DNA of 64,000 bases from Dastarcus helophoroides (GCA_028583605.1 CM053333.1:31945976-32009975), one strand, 5' to 3'. Shown: positions 23,396 through 35,883, counted from the stretch's first letter. Program-made: numbers and translations. Notes: a model not told the origin generated them from the letters alone.

Positions 23396-23552
23396 ATTTC
23401 AAGTTTTCGATTCAAAATTTCGAGTTTTCGATCCAAAATTTCTAGTTTTCGGTTCGAAATTTCGAGTTTTCGATTCGAAATTTCGAGTTTTCGATTCGAA
23501 ATTTCGAGTTTTCGATTCGAAATTTCGAGTTTTCGATTCGAAATTTCGAGTT
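23396..23552. repeat. 21-bp tandem repeat
   Basis: About seven copies of a unit close to CGAAATTTCGAGTTTTCGATT, the last four nearly perfect. The unit contains the palindrome CGAAATTTCG, so the array has many overlapping inverted repeats. Confidence 0.92.
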
Positions 23553-26212
23553 ATAGTCGCATTTTCGAAATTTCAACTCTAAATGTCGAGTTGTAGGTTG
23601 TTGAAATTTTGAGAAAACTTAAAACGAATTTGCAACTATAACTCAAAATTTTAGCTACAACGTACAATTAAAATAGGTAAATAAAGCTTTAACGATCAGA
23701 TTGATCGAAGAACCAAATATTTGTTTTTCAGCTGAAATATTGGTTATGAACAAAATGCTATCGAAAATATGCATATGCTTATTCAAGACACCAATCCAGT
23801 ACTGAAACTACCGGATGCGTTTGTAAGATTAAATTAAAAACTGTTTCCTTTCTGCTTTCTGCTTTCTCTTAAGAAGGGTCTTCTGTAACCTTCACCAGTT
23901 TATTCATAACATTATAGTAGTGGAAATAGGCACAAAAGCATTATATAATTTAATTGCACGTAAAAAACAAACAGCGCTTCTTTAATATATGTTTCCAGTA
24001 TTAATAAACATTATTACACAACTCTTAATTAAGGAAATTACTTGCACATAACTATATTTGTTTTTCTCGTCATGGCAAACCAGATTATTCCATCCATGAG
24101 AATTTTTCAGGACTTGTCTGTCATTAATCAATGGAGGAGAAATATGACGAACTGACAAAATTTCAATCTTGAGAGTCGATAATGAATTAAACGGGGAAGC
24201 ACGGAAACGGTGACATATTGATTTAATGCAACGCGTAAACACTACGATCTTAAGAATCATTAATCTCACAGTAGCATATTCGTTAACTTCCTTAGGATTA
24301 AGATTTAAATAAAATCTACTACTCCAGAACTGTAATTGCAAGAATACAACCAAAAAGTTGTTTTTTTATTACAGTGCAGTATTATGGTTATGAATATGAT
24401 TTACAGAAAACGATCCAATTTTTCTGTTTTGGATTTTTTTTTCTGTTTAGACATATCCAATCCCTGGTTTTGTTTATATTTAATTGAACATTAACCGCGA
24501 CTTCGTCTGTCTGAGAATTTAAATGAGTAATTCCCTTAACAACACATCAAAAAAACTGTCCGTGTGTAATTTTAAAGGAGTCCTTCAGATTGCAGAATGA
24601 TGTTTTGTTCAAATTTGTTGATACGGTCATTTATCCGCCTAGCAACTCCCCCCCCCCCCCCGTACTATACATTGCTTTAACAGTATATGTATAGTACGGT
24701 TGGCAACCCTAGTTAAAACTCACAGCACAAGCTGTTATTTTATGTGTACAAGTAAACGAAATATTTTACGCTTCGAAGTTGCTGCAGCCCTATCATTACT
24801 GGTAGGATTTCGTGTTGAACGTTCGTACTATTCTTCAAGAATCCCATGGGCATCACCCCGCCACTGACTCCGCAATCGTACTAAAGGTGTATTTTAAGGG
24901 TAATTTCTAAAGGTATCAGGTTAGAGTGGGCCTTATAAGACCATGTGCGCAACAGATGCGTCCCTGATTTGGATCCATAGGACAGTTGTGGACCCGTTAC
25001 TTCTTTTTGCTCATAACCCTTTCCTGTATCTGTATTCATACGATATTTTACCAAATCATCTTTTAGGCAGATGCTTTCTTTACTATTGAATTTTTAGCTG
25101 CCATGTGTTTTCATCAGCTGCGTATTTTTCTTCTATTCGTGTATTTTCTAGAAATTTTACCTAGGAATAAAAAAAGCGGGGCGGCAGATGCGATTTAAAT
25201 TTACTTTGTATCAGACTCAGATTTTCTTTAATGTTGACCTCTTTATAAACCTTGCATGCATGAATTTAGGTTAAAGAAACCTAGTAAGTGTTGTACAATT
25301 ATTATTTAATAAATACATGAAATCGTATTAAAAATTAAGATATCACAGAATTCGTCCTGTGGTTTCGAGTTGAAATTATGAAATCCGACTATATCTACTT
25401 AATCTCGGCTTTATAGCATTTATCTCGACAACTGCTACAGGCAATAATTTTTATAAAATTATCTTGCTTGAACGTTTTACTGAAATCCGTACCTACACTT
25501 TATTTTTATTATCATTTTTTTGGATGTATAAAACGACAAGAATGGTTTATAACAAATATAAATTACGCTACAGAAGGCAAGAAAATAGATAATTAAAACA
25601 TTTATTCTCGGAAAAATAATTACGTCAAATAATTAAAAGGTCGGTTGAAGTCACCTTTTGTATCTACCAGGTGAGGTCAAAGAACTTATTATGACATAAG
25701 ATGCACATATTTAGAGATCTTCATTACAAAGAGATTTTACTAAAGCCGAAACGTAGAAATGTCGTGGATTCTACTCTGTTGTAATGTAACGAGGAATTGA
25801 CAATTCAATTTTAAAGGGCTTTAAATTTAATTTTATTTATATTTACTTCCGCAATGTTAATTTTTGAAAATTATAAATTGTGAAATAAATGAAAATTGTT
25901 GACAAATTTCTGATTCGATTAATTGAAGATTTCGCATTTTATTATGAAATCGCAGTCAATTTAACAAAAACATTATTTGACATCGAATTTTCGAAAATTT
26001 TTAATTTTTGTCACGAAATTAATTTTCCTATAAATTTAAGAAATTTCGAGATTTACTGAAGTGTACAGTTCTTTAGGGACGTTGAACGATTTTTGATAGG
26101 GGGAAAACTTATTGAGTGACCATCACAATAATTCGCGTTACCAACATGCTTTAATGTTAAAATTATTATGTTATGTAGCTATTTGTAAGACGCCTAATGG
26201 AATTAAAAAATG
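23553..26212. other. Mostly unique AT-rich DNA, no gene recognised
   Basis: 24572-24640 resembles 48318-48390 inside the hAT-like repeat (both contain CAGATTGCAGAATG and TTTTGTT). A 14-base C run ends at 24660 and directly abuts a perfect hairpin. A 123-codon minus frame (23982-24353) has no domain. Confidence 0.4.
24660..24699. repeat. Perfect 13-bp hairpin next to a poly-C run
   Basis: CCGTACTATACAT and ATGTATAGTACGG are exact reverse complements around a 14-base loop, immediately following a C run (24647-24660). It resembles an element end or terminator-like fold; no partner was found. Confidence 0.75.
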
Positions 26213-26400
26213 CATAGTTGACAGCGGGGTTTAACCTGCGACTATCGCACCCTACCACACAAAAAGTTAACCCTTGCTCTTCGCGCCATTTCGTCTACTG
26301 AATTGACAACATAACTCGCTTGATAACATTGATTAACTTAAATATTTGATGACTAAAATAAAAAGGTTCCCCGAAATATATTTTTCATTGATTTTAAGGA
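26213..26400. other. AT-rich DNA with a faint tRNA-like B-box
   Basis: On minus, CGCAGGTTAAACCCCGC resembles an internal B-box (GGTTCRANNCC) with a TGGTAGGGTGCGA block about 20 bases upstream. No cloverleaf could be drawn. At most it is a tRNA-derived SINE relic. Confidence 0.2.
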
Positions 26401-28195
26401 ACTCGTATTAAGTTTTCACTTCTGTCGGCGCTCCCCATAACCGCACAATTGTTTTTTAATTTCGAAATTTCGAATATACCCTCATAAATTTAAAGAACAT
26501 GAAAATTGTGAGCTTCATTCGAACTTATGAAAAGTAAACTATATAATTCCGCAAAAGCTACAAAAAAAAGCGGAATTTGAGTTCAACTTCAAAATTTTAA
26601 GTTTTTTTATTGAAATTTCGACTTGAAACACCACAATGTCACAAATCGAAATTTTACGATTTTTTTTTTGAATTGCGATTGCAAATTCGAAATGTCGACA
26701 TTTTTCTTGACATTCCGTTAAAATACTTCGACCATAACACGAAACGTTAAACTTAAAATTGCTACTTTCGATAAGAATTTTGATTTGTTTTTCGAAATAC
26801 CGACTTTTGAATTCGATAAATTTAAATTCGTCATCGAAATATTGCATCTCGATTTAAATTCGAAATCTTTATATTTTTTTCTAAAGTATTTACCTTAACT
26901 TCTAAAATTTCCGATTTTTTTTAAATAAATTTTGATATTTTTCTACAAATTTCGACTCAAAACCTGTAGATTCGAATTTTACCTTCCAAAATCTTGACTT
27001 TTAACTTGAAATCTTGAACTGAATTCAAAATAGTTCTGAGGAGATTAATTTGAACTCTAGGGCAGCTTAGCCCCCCAAGTCCTCCTCTTAGCTGCACCCA
27101 CGTTCCAATTACGTATGCATTCATGGAATTTGATGTTTACATCTTTTTTTTTCTTAACAATAAATTTTGAAATCAAGTGGGCCTAATTTAAACTTTGAAG
27201 TTCCCGATTTGTTTACTAAATGAGTTGTCTTTTCAAAGTTCTAAAATTAGCTTGAATTTGATTTTCTTTTTTTTGGAATTTGGAATTTTTTAAAATCAAG
27301 ATTTTGAGGAAAAGTCCAAATTCTGAAATGGTCAAAATTTTCCAAAAAGGGAAAACTTTTAGAATAAGCTTTGAAAAAAAAATAACGAAGCTGGAATTTT
27401 CAAAAAAGTTACAATTTTCAATAATGCCGTTTAAAAAAAAAAGAAATTTTTGACTAATGATGGAGATTTTAATTTTTTTTTAAAAGTAGTTATTTTGGGT
27501 TGAAATTTTTGAAAAAGTTCAAATTTACTTTAAAAATATATTCAATCAAGTCAAAAAATGGTGGGAACTTACAAAAGAAGTGAAAATTGACAAAATAAGT
27601 CGAAATTTTGAAAAAAAAGTTGAAATTTTGAAAAAAAGTTTAAATTTTGAAATCTTGAAATTTCCAAAGAAGGTCGAAATGTCTAAAAGGAGACGAAGTT
27701 TTCAAAAAATTGTCAAATTTTGGAATTGGAATTCTTCAACAAAAAATTGTTCATTAAGTCAAAAAACGTTAACATGGTCGAAATTTTAGTGAAAGAAAAT
27801 ATAAAATTGGCAAACCTTGAAAAAACTACCTTTTTTCGAAAACTTGAATCCAAAAAGGGCAAAATTTTAAGAAAAAGCGGAAAATTTCAAATAAGTAAAA
27901 AAAGCCATGTTTTAAATTTTTCTCCAAATGTTTACTGTCTTTGAAAATTTCAACTTTTTTGAAAATTGTGACTCGAAAGAATTTTGAAAAAAGTTGTTCT
28001 CCTTAAAATAATCAAATTTTCAAAAAAAAAGTCTAAAACATTCGAAAATAAATCAAAATTGTCAAATTAAAAATGTTCCAAAATTCGAAATTACAAAAAA
28101 AGTAAAATTAAAAAACTTCAAACTTTGAAAAAGGTGCAAATTTTAAAAAAAGGACCTGAATTTCCAAAAAATTCGACAAGGCTACAAAAATTCTT
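26401..28195. repeat. Degenerate A/T satellite-like DNA
   Basis: T-rich on plus to about 27100, then A-rich (GTCGAAATTTTGAAAAA) to 28195. The switch comes close after a short less biased stretch (27050-27130). No gene is supported. Confidence 0.6.
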
Positions 28196-28422
28196 GTGGA
28201 ACGGACTGGTCCTTGGTTATCTTTAAAAATTGACTTGACCCTGAAACCAAAAAAGATTAAAAACACATCAGGGTTTGCTATAACGCGTTCGATAGCCAAG
28301 CTATCATTTTCAGAGAGATACTACTCCCTGAACATGATAGCTTGGCTATCGAAAGGCGTCGAAGCAACTTTTGTTGTGTTTTTCAATTTTTCTTGATTTC
28401 AGGGAAGAAGATTTGTATTTCA
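28196..28422. mobile_element. Palindromic repeat element, copy D
   Basis: GTGGAACGGACTGGTCCTTG opens it and GATTTGTATTTCAG closes it. Both arms keep the GATAGC/TTG/GCTATC helix, but the core is mutated: CTGAAAA on the left arm (minus strand), CTGAACA at 28328-28334 on the right arm, and GAAAG in place of GAAAC. It is an old copy. Confidence 0.82.
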
Positions 28423-29380
28423 GGGTTACAAAAAAAATCGAGAAAGAGTTGAAATTTTTCAAAATGGTAGATTAGAAGAAATTAAAACGGAAATTATGAA
28501 AATATCGAAATTAGTCTTGCATAGTCATCGAGTATGGATTTGTTTCCTTAGACTTGGTGAAGCTTTTCCTCTGAGTGTCTGGCTTTGAAATCAATTTGTA
28601 CATTTTTTCCTGGACTTGTTTGATTTGTCTCCACACATTTATTTAAAACCTACGATTAAATAAATTCCGTGTGAGAACCATGGAAGTAACAAATGGTATT
28701 TAGTTAATTATCTAATTGTGTACGGCACTTGTATAAATTTTACAGATTTAGAACAATGGTACTTAAATTAAATAAAATTCTGTACCCAACTGTGAATACG
28801 ATAAAATTCATGAGTAATTCAAGCTATGTTAATTTCGTTTGATGTTTGCATTTAAAACTTTGTTGTTTTATAATTTTGTTTTTGTATCAGTAAGCTCGCT
28901 AATTACATCTATCTTTTTAGCTCAATGTGAACAAAATGGCGAATTAAAAATAATAAATAAGTAGCTGCTTCACTTATGACTGTTATCTATATTTTAATTA
29001 GATAATTACAAGATTTCACACTTATTTTTACATTTAAATTAGGTATTCAATTTGTTATTTTCCTTCGGATGCTTCAGCCGGCGATTCAGATGCTTTAGCC
29101 GGCGATTAATTTTTGAATTAAACCCGCTAACAAATGGATGTTACGCCACTGATTTCGCTTACCTGTTTAACTGGATATTCTCGGGCGTGCAAAACGCCAC
29201 ATGTTCCAGATTTTTCGGAAATGGATTTTTATGGCGCCATAAAAATTTCAGCATGGTAATTTTACAACAAATTCTAATCAAGTACAAACCAGATAACCAC
29301 GTCAGGTAATAGTCGCCTCATATTTTAAAAACTCCTGGTTCGATCTTCACAGTTAGGTGAACTAATTACTAATTATCCTC
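28423..29380. other. Unique AT-rich DNA, no gene recognised
   Basis: An 85-codon frame (29052-29309) starts with a short direct repeat (GATGCTTCAGCCGGCGATT, then GATGCTTTAGCCGGCGATT) and has no known domain. Confidence 0.4.
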
Positions 29381-30944
29381 CGAAAATATTTTTTTTGAAA
29401 ACAGTAGACATTTTGGGTTGGAATTTTCAAAAAGGCTTAGATTTATTAAAAAATGTTTAAATTTTCAATTAAGTCAAAACATTTTAAAAAAATGTTGGAA
29501 ATCTGCAAAAGAAGTAAAAATTGTTAAAAAAAAGTCGAAATTTTGAAAAAAGTCAAAATACGAATTTCCAAAAAAAATGAAATTTTTAAAAAAAGTCTAA
29601 ATGTTTAAAAAGAGACAAAATGTTAAAAAAAAATCATCAACATTTACAAAAAAATTAGAATTTTACAAAAAGTCACAAACTTCAGAATTCAAAAATTTTT
29701 AAATTTAAAACTAGCAAATCTTGAAAAAACTATCTTTTTTGGAAAAATCTGAAGTTTTCAAAAAGGGAAACATTTTAAGAAAAAGCGGAAAGTTTCAAAT
29801 AAGTAAAAAAAAGTCATATTTTTAACTTTTTCTTCTTTTTACTGTTTTTGAAAACGATAACTTTTTTGAAAATTGTGATTTTATCAAAAATATTTTAAAA
29901 ATAAAGTGGTTTTCCTCAAAATGTCTACCAAATGTCGCAATTCTAAGTTTAAAGCTAAAATTTAGAAAAAATCAAATAACTGAAACTCGCAACTTTGAGA
30001 GATAAAAATCAAAATGTCGCCGAAAAACTTGAAGTTATTGAAAAAAAATTCGTAAAATTCTAAGTAAAACACGGAATTCAGAGTTTGAAATCAAAATTTG
30101 GACAAAAAGAAGTAAAATTGGGCATGTTGGGGAAAAAATCGAAATTTCAAAAAATTTGGTATATTCAAAAATCGAAATTTTGAGAAAAAGTCCAAATGTT
30201 GAAATAGTCGATATTTTTATAAAAAGGAAACTTCTAGAATAAGTCTAAGCTTTAAAGAAATAAGCCGAAATTTTCAAAAAAGTTTTACTTTTCAATAATG
30301 TCGATATAAAAAAAGAAATTTTTGGAAACCAATGCAGATTTAAATTTTTTGTTGAAATGGGTGGACATTTTTAGTTGAAATTTATAAGAATGTTAAAATT
30401 GTTAATCCAGTCAAAAAATTCTCTGGAAAATGATGGCAATCTACAAAAGAAGTAAAACTGTCAAAATAAGTCAAAATTCTGAAAAAAAAGATCACATTTG
30501 AAACCTCGAAAAATTCAATTCAATAGAATATTTCAATGGAAATATTCATAAAAGGTCGTAATATTTAAAAAGAGACAAAGTTTTCAAAAATGTAATCAAA
30601 TTTTCAAAAAAACTATCAAAATTTACAGTAAAACTATCAAAATTTACAAAAAACTATCAAAATTTACAAAAAAAAAACTAGAGTTATCCAAAAAGTCACA
30701 AAACTTTTAAGAAGTCGAAATTTTAATAAAGGGCAAATTTAAAATAAGTAAACCTTAAAAAAGCCGTCTTATTTCGAAAAACCTGAAATTTCCAAAAAGT
30801 GCAACATTTCAAAAAAAGGTGGAAATTTTAAATAATTAAAAAGTCATATTTTTAACTTTTTCTCCAAATGTTTACCATCTTTGAAAATTTCAACTTATTT
30901 GAAAGGTGTGTGTTTCTCAAAAAAATTTTGCAAAAGTGGTTTTC
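29381..30944. repeat. Degenerate A-rich satellite-like DNA
   Basis: AAAAAGTCGAAATTTT vocabulary on plus. A local short repeat, CTATCAAAATTTACAAAAA, occurs three times at 30607-30672. No gene. Confidence 0.65.
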
Positions 30945-31920
30945 TAAAAATGTTTTCATTTCCAAAAAAAGTCTTAATATTTAAAAAGGATCGAAATTTT
31001 TAAATTGAAAATGTTCAAAAAGTCGAGATTTTGAAAGAAGTAAAATTAAATAAATGAAGCTTTCAAAAAGGTGAGAATTTTAAAAAGAGTCGGAATTTCC
31101 AAAAAGGTCGCAATATACAAAAAAATCGTGAAAGAGTTAAAATTTACCAAACGAGTTGATTAGAAGTGAAAAAAGTGAACATTTTGAAAAAATTGAAAAT
31201 ATCAAAATTTTAGAGTCAAAATTTTCAAGAAAAATTCAAAATTTTGAAGAAAAATTTGAAATTTTTCTAAAAATATTTTCATTTCCAAAAAAAGTCTTAA
31301 TATTTAAAATGGATTGAAATTTTCAAATTAAAAATGTTTAAAAAGTCGAGATTTTGAAAGAAGTAAAATTAAAAAGATGAAGCTTTCAAAAAAGTGAGAA
31401 TTTTAAAAAAGAGTCGGAATTTCCAAAAAGGTCGCAATATACAAAAAAATCGTGAAAGAGTTGAAATTTACCAAACGAGTTGATTAGAAGTGAAAAAAGA
31501 GAACATTTTGCAAAAATTGAAAATATCAAAATTTTAGAGATTCAAAATTTTCAAGAAAAATTCAAAATTTTGAAGAAAAATTTGAAATTTTTCCAAAAAT
31601 GTTTTCATTTCCAAAAAAAACTTAATATTTAAAAAGGACTGAAATTTTCAAAAAGTCGATATTTTGAAAGAAGTAATATTTAAAAAATGACGCTTTCAAA
31701 AGAGGGAGAATTTTAAAAAAGAGTCGGAATTTCCAAAAAGGTCGCAATATACAAAAAAATCGAGAGAGTTAAAATTTTCGAAAAGAGTTGATTAGAAGTG
31801 AAAAAAGCGAACATTTTGCAAAAATTGAAAATATCAAAATTTTAGAGAGTCGAAAATTTCCAGAAAAATTCGAAATTTTGAAGAATAATTCGAAATATTT
31901 AAAATCTTGAAATATTGGAG
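30945..31920. repeat. Tandem repeat of about 325 bp, three units
   Basis: CTTAATATTTAAAA-type starts at about 30970, 31293 and 31620. Each is followed by GAGTCGGAATTTCCAAAAAG, GGTCGCAATATACAAAAAAA, a GAGTTGATTAGAAGTGAAAA block and AAAATTGAAAATATCAAAAT in the same order. Confidence 0.88.
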
Positions 31921-32450
31921 GGCCAAAATCTTCAAAAAAATCGAAAATTTAAAAAGTCAAAAGTCGACAGTTTCAAAAGGCCAAAATTTCAAAGATTTCG
32001 ACGATTGATGGTGTGCAAATTTTGAATATAAGTGTAAGTTAATTGGAAACGTCGAATTTTTCAAAAAAAGTAGAAATAAAAAAGGTGGAATTGTCAGAAG
32101 TCGTTGTAGTTTTGAAGAAAGACAATATTCAGTAAAGCTTAAATTTTAAAAAAAGTTAAAATTCTCCAAAAAAGTTAATACATTTATAAAAGTCGAATGT
32201 TTTAGGAAAGAGGTGAATTAAAAAGGAACGAAATTAAAAAAGTTAAAATGTCAGTAGGCAAACACAGTTGCAAAATAAAAAAGGCGAAATTTTGAGAAAG
32301 GTGAAATTTTTCAAGAAAAGTCCAAAATTAAACATTTAAATTTAAAAAAATTTTGACCTTCTCAAAAAAATGTATTAACAGAAAATCAAAATTTCAATGA
32401 TCAGATTTTTTAGGGAAAAGCTCTTAAGTTTCATGTAGCAAAAATGTTTG
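31921..32450. repeat. Degenerate A-rich satellite-like DNA
   Basis: The same vocabulary without a clear period, ending where the hammerhead-bearing repeat begins. Confidence 0.55.
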
Positions 32451-32459
32451 CGTAATAAA

Positions 32460-32672
32460 CAGTTAAAAGTCAGTTACAAATCACCCAATGGAGGTTTGCT
32501 CTCTTGGATACTTATACGACTGACTAACGGCTTTAAATTGGAAGTGTATACAACCACCGTACCATGCTGACGAGGCCAAGGAAGGCCGAAACTAGTCTAT
32601 GGTTGCGGTTGGTACATATTTTCAATTTTAAGCACATTTAACTGTTTAATTACAGAACATTTAATCGGTCAT
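32460..32672 (+). mobile_element. Short repeat carrying a hammerhead ribozyme, copy 1
   Basis: Shares GTACCAT, a CTGANGAGG core, GAAACTAGTCT and a downstream TTACAGAACATTTAAT with 46620-46780, in the same order and spacing. Boundaries are approximate. No protein is encoded. Hammerhead-bearing short non-coding retroelements (retrozymes) and Penelope-like ends are the known contexts for such motifs in invertebrates. No second ribozyme copy or flanking direct repeat was found within a few hundred bases, so which of these it is remains open. Confidence 0.6.
32551..32611 (+). ncRNA. Type I hammerhead ribozyme candidate
   Basis: The core is complete. CTGACGA (32567-32573) fits CUGANGA. Helix II is GGCC (32574-32577)/GGCC (32584-32587) with loop AAGGAA. 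GAAAC (32588-32592) follows, then a very short helix III with a TA loop and GTC (32595-32597), with predicted cleavage after C32597. Helix I has an inner part, ACCATG (32561-32566)/TATGGT (32598-32603), closed by a G-T wobble, and an outer part, CAACC (32551-32555)/GGTTG (32607-32611), separated by an internal loop. Natural fast-cleaving hammerheads have such a helix I loop that contacts loop II. A very short helix III is typical of retroelement hammerheads. This is the best functional RNA candidate in the window. Confidence 0.8.
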
Positions 32673-33465
32673 TTGTCAAAACTAGATGAAAGTAAAGTCA
32701 CGCCGAGGACGTTTGTATCTATGGATGTTGCGATGCAACCCGTGATACAAGCTTTGCCTCATCTACGTGAACTTTGCAATTGCAGTCTAATTTTTATTAG
32801 ATTCTAATGAAATTAGATTTCAATTGCATCGTAATAAACTTGTATATATTCGTATATACAAGGCTTATTATCTCAGAAGTTTCGGTTTGAAAATAGTTAT
32901 TTAGAAAAAATTTGAAAATCCCCTTGAAAATTTTAAATTTGACATAAAGGGTCGAATTCTCGGAAGAATCTTGACAATTTTAAATAAAAAGTTATAGTAG
33001 GAGAACAAAATGGATTTTACGCTAAATAATCCTGAGTTACAAACTAGTTAACAAATTAAGAATAATGGTAGCAGATTAGAAGATCCCCAGATCGGATGAC
33101 GTAACTTCTCCCGTGACTTGATACGGGTGTGTTTTTTAAAATTGGGTCACAATTGGGCCACTTTTTCTGGACCCCTTGTGCTATACGTGGTTGCTAACAG
33201 AGGTAGACAGTTAGTAAAATCTGGGAAATCATATATTTTAGAATCTTCCAACTTTAAAAGGACATCTTGTATCCTAACTTAGTTATCAAATAGAAAATCC
33301 TTCAAAATTCAACTTGGATACAATTTTACGTTTCCTGATTTAACCATTTTTGCAATGAAGCCTTAGAAAAAACTAAGAAAAACTAAAAAAAATGAACTTT
33401 GGAACATTTTAATTTTAAAACGATAACTGATTAACTGATTAATTAGATTTGAGATTTGATTTGAT
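32673..33465. other. Unique DNA, no gene recognised
   Basis: At 33165-33182 TTCTGGACCCCTTGTGCTAT faintly resembles the 3' UTR of the RNase H element (CCTGGCCCATTGTGCTATCC). This is too short to call an insertion. Confidence 0.4.
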
Positions 33466-33469
33466 ATCC

Positions 33470-34525
33470 AATTTTCTCGCTGACAGATCTCTTCAGGTCG
33501 TCGTCGATGGTATCTCATCCGAGACATTTGCAATTAATGGAGGGGTGCCTCAGGGACCTGTCCTGTCTCCTACTCTTTTTCTGTTACACATAAACGATCT
33601 CTTAGCTTAAACTTACAATCCCATATACAGCTACGCAAATGATAGTAGACTTGTGTCATCTTTTTTCTTCAACAAACCATTATCCGTCCCTGCTTTAGAT
33701 CGACCAAGGAACAGCAGGTACAGATGATTAATCAGGATCTCGAAATCATTCTGGAATGGGGTAAGAAAAATTTGGTCGACTCAGGCCGCAATTTTCTCTA
33801 AGAAAACATCAAGGGATAATGCAATAAACATACTAATGGACCGTAAAATCCTTCCGATGGGATCTAATCTATCCATCCTACGAGTGAAGGCGAGCACAAA
33901 CTTCTCTTGGGACGATCATGTGCCCTCCATTGACAAATCCGCCTCTCAGAAGCTAGGCTTTTTTTAGAGCTAAAAAGTACTTCACATCTCGTCAGATACT
34001 CACACTATACAAAGCTCAAGTTAGGCCAACACTAGAATACTCTTCTCATGTTTGGAGTTCAGCACCAAGGCATACTTTAGTTCTTTTGGATTCAATTCAA
34101 AGAAGAGCGATTCGCCTAATTGATGACGAGAGTTTGAACGATTCTCTCGAAACACTAGGGCACAGGCGGATGGTTAGTGACTTGTCTCTTTCCTACAAGT
34201 ACTATCATGGAAGATGCTCACAGGAACTAAAAGGATTGATCCCCCCAAGGGCAAGATTCTTGAGGCATACAAGACAGTCAGAAACAGCAAATTCCTTGCG
34301 GTCCAGCCTGACACAGTGAGACTTCTATCTACGGAGACTCTCTTTCTATAGAACTTCCAAGCTATGGAACTCGTTACCGAAAGGAATTTTCCCAAAAAAT
34401 TACAACCTATCCTTGTTTAAGAAGGCGGTTCATCGCCATCTGTCTCTGTATCCGCATCCTACTCGCAGTGCTTTGAAGGCATAATAGGGTGACCTTTGCG
34501 AGTGTATTAAACTTTAAAAAAAAGA
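33470..34525 (+). pseudogene. 5'-truncated non-LTR reverse transcriptase and C-terminal domain (broken)
   Basis: Translation gives NFLADRSLQVVVDG, then GGVPQGPVLSPTLFLLHIND, the reverse transcriptase finger/palm signature of Jockey/CR1-type elements. The catalytic box is degenerate, SYANDS where YADDS is expected. Downstream come LYKAQVRPTLEYSSHVWS, DSIQRRAIRLIDDESL, SLSYKYYHGRCSQEL and LWNSLPKGIFP, the typical C-terminal region. An in-frame TAA lies at 33608-33610, the frame shifts in the T-rich stretch near 33660-33720, and TAG interrupts near 33965. No endonuclease part is present. The 3' tail ends in an A-rich stretch at about 34513-34527, directly against a palindromic repeat. Confidence 0.88.
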
Positions 34526-34527
34526 AA

Positions 34528-34672
34528 ATTGAAATACAAATCTTGTCCCCTGAAACCAAGAAACAATATAAAACAGAACAAAGGTTGCTGTGTTTTTTAA
34601 TCTTTCTTGGTTTCAGAGGACAAGATTTGTATTTCAGTTTTTGAAGATAACCAAGAACCAGTCCGTTCCACC
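34528..34672. mobile_element. Palindromic repeat element, copy E (centre deleted)
   Basis: ATTGAAATACAAATCTTGTC, CCCTGAAACCAAGAAA, AGGTTGC, then at once the opposite arm, TTTTTTAATCTTTCTTGGTT, AAGATTTGTATTTCAG and CCAGTCCGTTCCACC. The hammerhead-like centre is gone. It begins within three bases of the retroelement's A-rich tail. Confidence 0.85.
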
Positions 34673-35883
34673 ATAATTAGAAAATTGTTCAATTAAGGAA
34701 GCTTTTGTAAGGATCTTAAATCTTTAGGAAAAAATAGGGTAACATTCGCAGTTTTCATCAATTATAACGATCAGAGGGCTAAAAAAATTAAAAAGGGTCC
34801 CAAAGATTTAAGAACCATTTTAGAGCAATCTTGGGCAACTTCAATGGGAGATTTAAGATTGCCTTAATTCGTGGGCAATCCGAGAAATAGTAGCGAGGCA
34901 AAAATGAATGAAATCACACAACTGCTTCCAGCAGGATGCAGACAACAATCAATTTGATTAATTTATTTAGTAGTTAGGGGTTACTCAAGCGAATCATTTT
35001 CATTTTCAGGCTACCTAAGTGACTGAAACTGTGCTAATTTTGAATGGCGACTGTCATTAAGCATACATTGACCTACAAACGTAGGAGGTGAGTATTTTTG
35101 AATAAAAACAAAATTACGATTTGAAACATCCTCTTTGCAAAGCCTTAGCCTTGGCCCTGTTCTATATATATACCTTCCATCAATGGAATACTAAGATATG
35201 TAAATTGTAAATTTCTTTGTTGACTGAAAAGCTGCCTTTTAGTTGAAATGAGGAAATTGGGTTGTCATAGAGATTAGACTTCTTTTAAATAAAGGCATCA
35301 CTGAAAGATTTTAAATTAGGCGATACACGTGTTATTTTACTAAAAGTTCTGTGACCGTGTAAAAATAACGTAGCGCGCTATTCTTGAAAATCCTCTATAT
35401 TGTGTCACGTTGTCGTTAACTGTGAGTTATTAGTTGAGATTAACTAATTATTTAGGTGGCAGCTAAACTATCCACAATTAGTTTTATAGAGACACCTAAT
35501 AATAACACACACACCTAACCACATTTTTGCAAGGTTTATTGCGCCAGTATATTTAAAAGTACAACACCAGCTGAGGAAGTAAGTTTACCTGTACCCCGAC
35601 ATTTTGCAGGTAAACTTTCCAATACAATGCTATACAGCGTAGGTGTAAAAAATAACAGCATCTGTTGCTTATTTCCCAAATGTAACCCGACATGTGTTTC
35701 GCAGATTTTTTTAAAGCAAATACTCCGCAGGTGTTGGATTTCCATTCTCGGTTTAATATACGCCAGAAGGGGCGAAATTTGCCAGCTAGAGTAGCTAATA
35801 CCTGAACAAGTTTATGGTTAATCTGATAAGGGAATTGTTTAGATGTTTTTATATTTTGTTCTGCATCATAAACTAACATCATA
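34673..35883. other. Unique AT-rich DNA, no gene recognised
   Basis: Minus frames at 35536-35745 and 35553-35882 overlap in different frames without a domain. Confidence 0.4.

Noticed and set aside
26225..26290. Possible tRNA gene on minus
   Set aside because: A B-box-like string only; no acceptor stem, D-arm or anticodon arm could be paired.
33165..33190. Fourth remnant of the RNase H element
   Set aside because: Similarity covers only about 20 bases with mismatches.
34174..34395. 73-codon minus frame
   Set aside because: Antisense shadow of the reverse transcriptase C-terminal region.
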